DNA of 31,508 nt from assembly GCA_016098155.1 (NCBI GenBank), contig JAAAJB010000380.1, positions 2,711 through 34,218 of the forward strand. The letters are read 5' to 3'. The notes under the pieces are model-generated. The model searched no databases. It was not told where the DNA came from and saw only the letters and a list, made by a program, of their open reading frames with translations. Position 1 is the stretch's first letter; the number at the start of each line of letters is the position of its first letter. The translations under genes and the position numbers were made by a program. Of the stretch, positions 12,065 through 21,691 are shown piece by piece. The DNA comes from Actinomortierella ambigua (taxonomy: Eukaryota > Mortierellomycota > Mortierellomycetes > Mortierellales > Mortierellaceae).

Positions 12065-12637
12065 CTCGTTCAAATCTCCCTCCTCCCCCTCATTTCATCT
12101 GTATCATATTACTTGTCTTCATTAAAGCACGCCGGAGCCCTTGAGGTGTAACACCAGCTGAAGTATCTCACGAAGCAACCAGAAATTGGACCTGTTGGAA
12201 GGACTGCCATATGGTCGTATGGTCGCTCTACTCCCCGCATTATCGCCAGGAGGACTCCTCCTTCATGCATGCGGTCCTTTTTTTTTGGTTTCATCAAATG
12301 AACAAAGGATTATAGGCACACGCATGGAACCGCTAAAACAAGGAGTCGACACTGTACATGACAAGAAAAATGGACACCAGGGCTCACCAGGACCGGGAGG
12401 TAGCCCCTCCTTGTGCATCAGGGGACACGGCGTAGGTCTCCTCATCATTAAGGGACACGCCGGAGTATTATCAAGCCTGCCGCAAGCACTCCCCCCTTCC
12501 TCCGGCTTTGTTAAACGCTCTCGAGTCGTGCTCGTAAACACATTCGACTTGCGAGAAGAAGCACCAATAGGATTGCGATTGTGGCCAACAAATTTTCAGG
12601 AGTGTCCCACGAGGATCATTGATACGCGTCTTCTCAT

Positions 12638-12674
12638 GCCTAGAAAAAAAAATTTTTTTTTTTTTTTACTAGGC
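12638..12674. repeat. Inverted repeat with A9/T15 core
   Basis: GCCTAG (12638-12643) and CTAGGC (12669-12674) flank a run of nine A followed by fifteen T. The arms and the A/T core are complementary, so either strand can fold into a long, nearly unbranched hairpin. Confidence 0.85.
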
Positions 12675-14424
12675 TTTGTCCATCTCTGTGGTTCCAGAAT
12701 GAGCTAGATGTCAAAGAACGCGTGGGTGCAGTGTGGAGTACTATTGGGTAATGCCATGGCATGTAGTTTGCTGACCTTCACGGTATGCTATTGGACTACA
12801 ACCCACAGCTAACATCCCCTATCGAAATAAAGTGGGTGCGATCTATAGATGGACACGGAGTCTAGAAATTGTCCTTTAGGAAAGACGAGAGTTCCCTTGA
12901 CCTGAAGAAAGAAGTGTACTTTGCCAGGACCATTGACAATGGTACAATCTTATTCGCATCTTCATCCCATATCGACCATGAAACCAGGCCACGACAATTT
13001 ACGTACACGCCAAAAAAAAACACTCACCCGTTATCACCCATTCACCCGAATGACTTTTCTCACGATTCTAGATGCACTATGCTATCATCTTCATGTTCTA
13101 CATACAAACAAAAACCCTGTCTACTACTGCACATCATCTAGCTCAAATTTGATGCCAATCTCACTTGTGCGGTGTGTGGAAGAAGAGAGGGAAAATGACT
13201 ATCGTGTCATACGAACGTGACCAGCGCAGTTTTCTGAGAAGAGATGGATGGCTGATTGTTGTGGTGTAAAAGGAAGGTTGTGGGGAACCTCTGCTCATTG
13301 GAGGAGAGAATGTACGGAAATGTGGCCAAACGGAAGTTCCTCCTCTTATCACGTCGACTCGCTTTCACAAAGTGTACGTCGGGTACGACATCCTCTTAGA
13401 TCCCTTTCCTCCTCCACATACATACACACAGCCCAGCAGTACGGAATGACCCATGGACAAAACGAACAGTGGACCACAAATGTTCCGGGGCAAAGGGCGT
13501 AAAGGTGTCACGAATGAACGAAATATGTGGACAAGATAAGAAATGCAAAACACAAAATACTCTGTGGAAATCAAAGAACGAGAAAACAACACACACGCAC
13601 ACATCAAAAATGCTCACGGTCCGATAATCCGCCGAAGAGAGAAGAAGAGGACAAGCAACACTGCAACACTACAGCAGGAACACGCACAGAATAGGGGGGA
13701 GGGGGAGGAATTTTGTTTGCAAGCTGCGCGTGGACTATGAGGTGTGTGTGGAGAGGAAAGACGGCAGTCGGTGTAGAGTGCGTGACTCGGCACTCCAGCC
13801 TTTTTTACCGAGTGACTTTTTGGCGTCGCTCATCAGAGAAAGTTCCCAACCCAGCCAAAAAGATTAAGAATGCGGGGAAACATGAAAGTGACATAAGGTT
13901 GAGTGGTCTTCTCTTGTACACCAGTACACTAAGAACTGTGTGTTCGTTGGAGGCCTCAGAGGACATGCGCTGATCCACTCACTCACTTACTCAACCTTTC
14001 CCCACAAACAAGTGTCTCCTCCTAGTCTACCCCCAATGGGGGTTTTTTGTGATGTGTTTGCCGTCCTGTTTGGTGGTGGGTATGTATGTGTGTGTGTGTT
14101 TCTCCTTCTGTTCTTGTAAGGTTTTTTTTTGGGCAGTGATAAGCTCTCTTTTTTTTCCCCTTGCGGGGAGGGCAAAGCTAGTACAAAGGAGACAAGCAAA
14201 CGTGGGGTAGGCCCATTCTTTGTGGACTGGGGAGTCTTCGCACAGGCCGATCGCTTTTGCTTACCTTGAACGAAAACTTTTTCCTTTCGTACTGCGGTAG
14301 AAAGGTAGACTGCATTGGGCCCTATAGAGAAAGGTAGATGATGTACACGCAGCTCCAATGCCTCCCATTGTTCCAGATGGAGACGCTCTTTGTTTCGGTT
14401 CGATTACGCAGAGTCACCACAACC

Positions 14425-14427
<3 letters not shown>

Positions 14428-14455
<28 letters not shown>
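14428..14455. repeat. (GA)14 microsatellite
   Basis: Fourteen uninterrupted GA units, followed by an imperfect GA-rich tail. One of several polypurine tracts on the plus strand in the gene-free interval. Confidence 0.95.
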
Positions 14456-14460
<5 letters not shown>

Positions 14461-15022
14461 CAACGGAAAGAGATGGAGCTATGACGCTGTCCAGCAGCAG
14501 CAGAACCTTAGCGTGGACTGTGCAAAGAGGCGAGGGATTTTTTGCGTATATCCACTCATGGTCCATCTCCAATGTAGCGGAGGAGGCATTCATATTGGAA
14601 TTCGAAACAAGGGTAGGCAGGTACCGTACAACCTTACCGTCATGTAGGTACAGACAACTGTACACATAGCACGCGAGGTACACTGCAGTTTTTTTGTCCC
14701 AGGTGGAATGGGTCCCCCCCCCTCTCTCTCTGTCTCTCTCTCATACTTTCTATATTTATCAAGTGCAAAGCTCAAGTTTGAGCTTACAAAAAGGTAAGTG
14801 TGTGCATCATGTATTCTCTTTTCTTTGTTGCAGCTTTATTGACCATGGGGGGGGGAGAGGAGCAGGGACGGGGAGGAGGAGGAATATCCGAACCACTAGA
14901 AAAATTGCCTCTTCCCTCTTTTGTTCTCGACTAAGCTGTGTTGCCATCACGATGTACATGCTCCATTTACACACGCTTAGTCGCACTTGCACATATCCTT
15001 TTGATCGACTCTGGATCTATAA

Positions 15023-15081
15023 TAGAGTGAGAGAGAGAGAGAGAGACAGACGGAGAGAGAGAAAGAGAAAGAGAAAGAGAG
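15023..15081. repeat. GA/GAAA-rich polypurine tract
   Basis: Nine GA units at 15029-15046, a short interruption, then GA and AAAGAG units to 15081. Nearly all purine on the plus strand. Confidence 0.9.
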
Positions 15082-16096
15082 CTTGAACGTAGATCGGTAC
15101 CTTTCGGATTTCGATTGTTGTCATTTGGCTCGAAGTTGCGTGCCAACAATTGCTTATTTTGATGAACGACGATAAGCGCGTGTATAAGCGTCCGAATCTT
15201 GTGGCCAAAGGAGGGTGGAATCGGTGGCCGAGGATTCACCAAGCGGCTGATTAGTGGTAGTCAACCCGGTAACATGGGAAAGGAGGGGGAGAAGCGCGTG
15301 AGCAGGAAGGAGAGGGAGTTTCCCTCTCTCCCTCACTCTCACTCCCTCACTCACTCTCTCTCACTCAACTACACACCAAACATGGCACACTGGGTTTCCT
15401 CCTCCCTCAGATGGACCCTTATCCTAGACATGGAACGTGGTGTGGGTCAATAGGCAGGAATTCCATCCAACCAAAAAGAAACCTCGGTACCACCACACCA
15501 GCTGACATACTCTGCTGCGATCGTCAATCGCGGTGGATGGTGTCATCGACGCAACCAAAAGCACCATTGAAAGTTTAGTATGAAGAAGTTGAAGAGATGG
15601 GGCATCTGCTGATTTCCCTATTCATCGAAAACAAAGACGCAAAACGTCCCTTTGCACTGTCGTGTCGTGCGTGCCAGATAGGGTACAGGCACACTTTTGC
15701 CATGCCCTCTCTTTTCCTTCCTCTTTATCGTCATGAGCATCCTTGTCCCTCCCCACCAATGATCAACGCCTCTCTCGCTGTCTTGTTTGTCCCCACCTTG
15801 TGTGCGTGTGTTTTTTTTCGATCTCTTGACTCGGGATTTCTTCCCTCCAAACCCTGGGGCTGACTTCCTCTATCGCAAGTGGACTACCACTAGTAGAACC
15901 TTTTGTTGTTTACGGCTGTCACAAAACCTTGCCAGCACACCATCGCTGTGCTCATATGAAAAGAAAGAGATGGGCCCAGCAGAGCAAATGAGAGGGGAGG
16001 GAGGGGGGAGAGAGGGATAATATGTGATCTTCTTGCACTGAATCATCAAATGCAGAGAGCAGCTGATGCGGGACTTTTTTTTTTTTTTTTTTTTTT

Positions 16097-16106
16097 NNNN
16101 NNNNNN
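16097..16106. other. Assembly gap (10 N) after T22 run
   Basis: Ten undetermined bases directly follow a run of 22 T (16075-16096). The sequence on the two sides may not be truly adjacent, so structure across this point should not be trusted. Confidence 0.99.
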
Positions 16107-16176
16107 GTTGGGTTGCAGGTGGGCACTGGCGCTGTGTGGACGGAGGTGCAGCAAGAAGTGTGATACAGATACACTC

Positions 16177-16208
16177 GCACACACACACACACATACACAT
16201 ACACACAT
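16177..16208. repeat. (CA)n microsatellite with CATA interruptions
   Basis: CA dinucleotide repeats broken by CATACA units, a simple-sequence repeat in the gene-free interval. Confidence 0.9.
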
Positions 16209-16287
16209 TTGTTAGTCTCTATCTACAAGCAGAAGGCGAGAAAGAGCGATAGTAGGAAGTGTGGTGAGCATTTGCCTAACGGAAAAA

Positions 16288-16335
16288 GATCCTCAATGTG
16301 GATCCTGGGAAAGGGCTGTGAGACGGCCCTTTTTT
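16288..16335 (+). other. Two adjacent stem-loops ending in a T run
   Basis: GATCC/GGATC arms (16288-16304) form a first hairpin. AAAGGGC (16310-16316) pairs with GCCCTTT (16326-16332) around a 9-nt loop, and T continues to 16335. The shape resembles the 3' end of a structured RNA or a Pol III-type stop, but no promoter boxes were recognised upstream. Confidence 0.4.
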
Positions 16336-19300
16336 GTGTGGGAAAGTAATGCATAGGCACAGCAGCAGTAACAACAGGAATGCGAGGCATTTTGGCTCGC
16401 GCCAACGAAATCGACCCTTAGCTTGGTTGTTCTAGACAACTCCAATTTTTTTTTTGACTTTGGGTGGGTGCAGACAGATTTTACTATGACCACCATTAGT
16501 ACATAAAAAAAGACCATCTGGAATAATAACAATATTGTGCTGCACTATACGTACAGAGGAGATAGAAGAAGGGAAACAAAAGAAACGGAGGAAGACGCCG
16601 AGCTCTCGTCTTCTGTGGTTGCTGGTCTGTGCCGTCAGGGAAAAACGGCTCTTTCTCCTAGCGGAGGACGAGACAAGGAAAGGGGGGAGGAGGAGGGGCG
16701 CCACATGGCAAACGTGGGGTGCCAGGGAACGTGTGTGGATTAGCGAGCAAGAGACCGCCCACGACCTTGTTAGTTTCACTTTGTCTCTCGTGGAAAGTGG
16801 GGATAGTGATGGGTACACTTTGATCGATCAACGAATCAGTGCGTCGGGTGAATGTTGCTTGGGTTCATACAACTCCAGCAACTGGCTGTAGTTCGTAGTT
16901 CGTCTAGTCTACACATAGTATATATGAGGGAGCAATCAAGGTTCATGGTGATCGGGAGAAGAGATACACTACTGCAGCAGCTGCAGCAAAGAAAGAGGGG
17001 GAGGGGGAGGGAGTTGAATCCAGAAGGATCGGCGCAATGGTGGCAGTGGTAGAGATATAGAGATGAAAGGAAAGGAGAGAGATTTTGTATCGTGCAAAGG
17101 CGCCATATTCTCACGGTCATTGGTAGATGGGACAGCCAATCGCCGAGTCTATCAGCCAACGTGCGTCAACAGTGAACAGAACCTTGAAGAAGACCGACCC
17201 AATCGAGAACACACACATGGCGAGTAAGAATACCGCCCTTGTTTACACAAGCACCAACAGTGTTTGGTTTCGACGCTTGGACACATCGCCTCACCCGACA
17301 TTGGGAAGAGAGGATGCGCACCAAAGCCCCATTATCGAAATCAACAACATCGACCCGTTTACTGTATCGATATAGGGTGAGAAGTAGCAGTAGACTTGCA
17401 GTACTAGTCAGTAGTGTAGCAGGTAGTTCAGTAGCACAGGTTCATGTCACTCTTCTCAAAAGATTGTCTGCATTTAAGGAGGTCGACTCTCTCCATTCAT
17501 ACAACAAACTCGATAGGAGATTGAAATCGCAGGTGGTTGTACCGGTTCTGTACAGTGTACTGTACTCCTCTATGAGCTGGTTCGTCTCCGGCAGGGCTAC
17601 TTGTTTGCTGATCCGCGGGCTGCAGTTGGACACCACACCGGCGAGGAAAGAAGCGGCTGCTGGACAAACATATATTAAAGGTTTTGTACCATGTGTTAAG
17701 ATTCGAAAAAATAAGAAGCCTGCTGGTTGGAGTAATATATCCTGTGACAAAGCGGCGACGGAACGCTACTGGTGGATATTGAACAAGGAGGTGAAAGAGA
17801 GGACCAACAAGACGAAGGGATTTGCTTGGACTTTTTTTCAGGCACCCCAGTTTACCAAATCCATCAAGTCGACATGATCTTCCACGCTCGCTACTGCTTT
17901 GTGCCCTTTTGTTCCCGCCCCCTGTCTTCTTTTGCCTCCTTTGACTTGTTCACCTCAGCCCATTGCAGATCCAGCCTAATAACGTTCTACTGTTTGAGTA
18001 GATTACCAAGCTATCTCCACGTCCAAAAAAAAAAAGAGAGTAATAATAAAACGTGCTCATGCTGCATAGTGGATGTGCCGTAGTGAGAGGGAAGAGTATA
18101 AACAAAATGACGACCATGGGTATAGAGAGGTATCTCGTAAGTAATGCAAAGAAACCACGCGATACTCCCTTCCTGTATGCACCAAACAGATGGGGGAAGG
18201 GGCTTGCACAGTCGTAAACATCCCTTCCACCAGACTACGACTAGGAAGGGGTAGAGCGACAAGGATTTACACGACTACGACTCTCGGAGTAGTGTGTAGT
18301 CAATGCACAGGTTCAAAAAATATAGCTCGAGACCAACATGTTCTCGTTTGTTTCTTTGTAGTCTACTTCCAAGGGCCAGCGAGTGTCCGAGGGAAGGGCG
18401 AAAATAACGACATGGACGATGAATGGCCTTTCGGGGTACAAAATTTTGCCTTTTGGCCTCTGCATTCTCATTGGCCAGCCAGAAAATGTGGGTAATTTTA
18501 TGACCGTTTGAGAGGAGAGAGAGAGAGGGTGACAGATGGCAAAGAGTACCGCCACGGCCTGTATAGTAGCTAGTCTACCATGGAAGTGTATCGCACCACT
18601 ACAAAAAGGCTGAGAGGCCGGGAGGCTTGAATCCACTGGGGCGAATCATATGCGGGGGGTCCCTTCCCTTAGTCTGAGACGACACTATTTAGCTCTTGAG
18701 TGTGACACCCCGAGGATCAGAAATTGTGGAATACCAGGCACACGATGACGCTCGGCAAGCATAAATCAGAGACTAGGGGACGGGGGAAAGTGTGAGAATA
18801 CCTACCTATGCTCAGTATCCAATTTATGAGATTGGTGGTGTAGGAGCAAAGGACAAAGGGGAGGGAGGGCTGGATGAAGGGTATGTTTGACATCCCAATA
18901 AGTGGGAGATAAGTGGAAGTAGGGAGAGAGAAAGAGATTACGGGGAGAGAGAACAATAGGAGAGAGTGGAGCTGCTGGGTAGGGGGGGGGAAGAGGCGGT
19001 CGTGTGCACGCAGTGGGGAACAAGGAGCACAGCAGACATAGTGGTGTGGTAGTACTACCACTACTACTACAACGACCGCTTCATAGTTCGATAGGGGTTC
19101 CACAGGGACAAATCACTCACATCTTCGGCATTGTACTTTGCGTGCTCAACATGGAGAAACGAGAGGGAGAGATGGTGGGGACGGCATTATTGGTTGGGTG
19201 CCCACAGATCTGAAGAAAAGAGGCGGAGTAGCAAGACAAGACTGGAGACGATGGAGAAGAAGCGGGCCGCCGGCAGGTGTACGTCCGTCGAACTGAAAAA

Positions 19301-19988
19301 AAAAAGAGAAACACAATTCGACAGGGGGAAGGCGGGCGCAGGTCGTTCCTTTTGTGCCTTGTGTTCTCTCCCCTCCTCCTCCTCCTTCTTCCTCGCAGAT
19401 TCATTTTGCGTCTTTGCTGCAGCGTCTTCCCACAGTTGACTGTTAGTCGTCGTGTGCTGCCAGCAGTTGTTGTTGTTGCTTGTCTATCTTTGTGGCAGCG
19501 CAGAGCCGAACCCCTCAAAGTTTAGGGCGGGTCCGTCTATAAGTATTCCCATACAGCCGTTAACGGATTGTGAGCAGCGGGGGGCATCTGTCGTGGAGGG
19601 GGGGGGGGGTTTGTAGCACGAGAGCGAGGGTATGTGTTTTGGTTTAGAGACGTGGGGATATATGACTGCCATGTTGCCCAGTCTCCGCCCAACAGCTGTT
19701 GTTGAGTGGACCTCTGTTCCTCGGTTCCTGAGAGGATTAGAGTGCTCCCTTTTAAAACTGGGTAAAAAAGAGACAGAATGAAAGAGAGAGGAGAAACCTT
19801 GTTGAGCTTGAATGAAAAAGAGTATTGTACACAACTCTATTCAGTACAAGCAGCGCTAAAGCTGATTGGGTGGGAGAACGCACCCATGTCATCCACTGTG
19901 GCACAGAGGGGGGAGGGGAGAGAGGGTGGAAAATAGCAAATCGCTCATTCTTTTGGTTGTTCTGTCTTGGGCTGGTGGAAAGTAAAGA

Positions 19989-20030
19989 GAGAGTGAGAGT
20001 GAGAGTGAGAGTAAGAGTGAGAGTAAGAGT
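19989..20030. repeat. Hexamer tandem array (GAGAGT/AAGAGT)x7
   Basis: Seven head-to-tail hexamers: four GAGAGT, then AAGAGT, GAGAGT, AAGAGT, merging into a GA tract. Open frames crossing it translate to RVRVRV or TLTLTL, which shows they are repeat artefacts. Confidence 0.92.
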
Positions 20031-20560
20031 ATGAGAGAGAGAGAGCATGAGAGAGGGAGAGAGGTATGTAAGAGAATGAGAGGGGGACTGTGGGTGAGAA
20101 GGTGGTCGAGGGTTGTGTGTGCTCATCCTTGATCTTTAATCCCTCATCGGCAATAACAACAATAATAATAATCGCAAACAACATCAGGGAATAAAAGATA
20201 GAGAGAGAAAGAGAGAGGGATGACCCATGTCCATCAACTGTGCGTATGTGGACATTGTACGTGTGAAGGTGTGTGTGTGTGCGCATGTGCACACTGTGTT
20301 ATAATAATGAGTGTGGTCTCCATAATTTCTCTCCTTGATCGTCTTCTTGATCGTCCTCTTCGCCTTCTTCCATTCTGGAGGTTGATGGGGACAGGCGATG
20401 ACGATTGGGGACGTCTTTTGCCCGATTGTCCACCCTTCCCTTTGAGATCTATCTACCACACCACATCACAAATTATTGCACTACTCGTCTGTACGTACAT
20501 TGCATTTTCTTTCCTGAATGAGCCAGTAAGGATGGCCAGGGGAACGAAGGGGTATTGGTG

Positions 20561-20584
20561 TGTGAGTGTGAGTGTGAGTGTGCG
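20561..20584. repeat. TGTGAG hexamer repeat
   Basis: Three perfect TGTGAG units and a partial fourth, inside a wider TG-rich stretch. It is similar in length and composition to the hexamer array 530 bp upstream. Confidence 0.85.
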
Positions 20585-21413
20585 GGTGTGTGTGAATGGA
20601 TCGGCACCAGCAGCACCAGTAGCAGCGAAGCTAAGGTGAGGAGTTTGTTCTAGTGGCTCGGAGAGTTGTCCAGTCGGTCTTTCTTCTTCTTTTTTCTTTG
20701 TTCCAACATCATTAACACCAGCTGTGGTTCTTTTCTTTTCTTTTCGAGAAAAAAAAGTGCTCTGTGGAGATTTGTGGTTTGGCCTGTTTCTGATCCGTCA
20801 TGGAACAGGGGTTGGGGGGGGGCAGTCAGCAGTGAGTGGAATCGAATAGTTTCGAGTGCCTGAGGTTTCCGTTATGCTTACACGGACTACGACAGTGGAT
20901 GGCTGGTGGTGGTGTGGATAGAGGGGGGCAAAGTGCTCTTGGGCCATTGTCTGCGGGAGGGCCAGCAGCCAAAGCAGAGGAATGTGAGAATCTGTGAGAG
21001 GCCATCTTTTCAGGCATGCATGTAGGGTTGATGGCCGCTGCCTGCTTGCTCAAAACCCAGGACTAGATATCACCCATATCGCGAGACAGCGTCTTCCCCC
21101 CTCCCCCCCTCCTTCCCTTTCTCATACACACTTCTCTCCGTCCGTCCGTCCTTTTGTCCGTGACAAACAGGATACAATGCAACTGACAACGAAAAAGAGA
21201 AAAAACATAAACACAGACAAGGCTGGATGAAGGGACCTGATTTGAATCGCAGAGTATTCATCATTTTTATCAAAATAGAAAAGGCATTCTAAGTCGATTT
21301 GATTGAATTGATTTAGAATAGAGCAATACGGCTCTTCCTATCTCCCCCTCTCTGCTGTAATGCTCTCACTGTTTGGTGCAATATGCTTCTTGCGTACTGG
21401 TGTACCTGACGCC

Positions 21414-21420
21414 TTTAAAT
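21414..21420 (+). promoter_or_regulatory. TATA-like element for the H+-ATPase gene
   Basis: TTTAAAT lies 272 bp before the ATG at 21692 and is followed by a strongly C/T-rich stretch (21440-21540), the layout common at highly expressed fungal genes. This supports transcription starting upstream of the small first coding exon. Confidence 0.45.
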
Positions 21421-21691
21421 ACCCTCTAGCTTCCCATGTTCTTGTTGTTTTCTTCTTCTTCTTTTTCTCTCAAAAAACCTCTTTTTCACTCCCCTCTCCC
21501 TTTTCCCTTTTTTCCCTCTCTCTCTCTCTTTCGCCAACTTCTTAGTTCTCTTCCACCGAAGAAACAGGAATAGCGATCCTCAAGGAATCACCACATCCTT
21601 ACCCCTCCCCGCTCAACGGCACCTTCACCCCCCCAAGGAAATTTGGCCCACCCTGTTGCACTCCAACTAGAGCCACTTTAACACTCTCACC

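Larger units (their letters stand above)
12065..21410. other. Gene-free interval of about 9.3 kb with repeats and hairpins
   Basis: Between the ING gene and the H+-ATPase promoter I find no open frame with a recognisable domain or codon bias; the longest are 173 codons (12186-12707) and 212 codons (17239-17877), both of random-like composition. The interval has many GA/CT tracts, homopolymers, a hexamer array and inverted repeats (listed separately), plus a 10-N gap. I see no terminal inverted repeats with target duplications, reverse transcriptase or transposase remnants, tRNA or rRNA. It could hold distal regulation, non-coding transcripts, or decayed sequence. Confidence 0.6.

Noticed and set aside
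12186..12707. 173-codon plus-strand frame after the ING gene
   Set aside because: It runs through the A9/T15 hairpin and encodes homopolymeric Phe; no recognisable features.
17239..17877. 212-codon plus-strand frame in the gene-free interval
   Set aside because: No domain, no codon bias, no signal peptide, and low-complexity Ser/Arg/Val composition.
19945..20126. Long TLTLTL / RVRVRV open frames
   Set aside because: Translations of the GAGAGT hexamer array, not genes.
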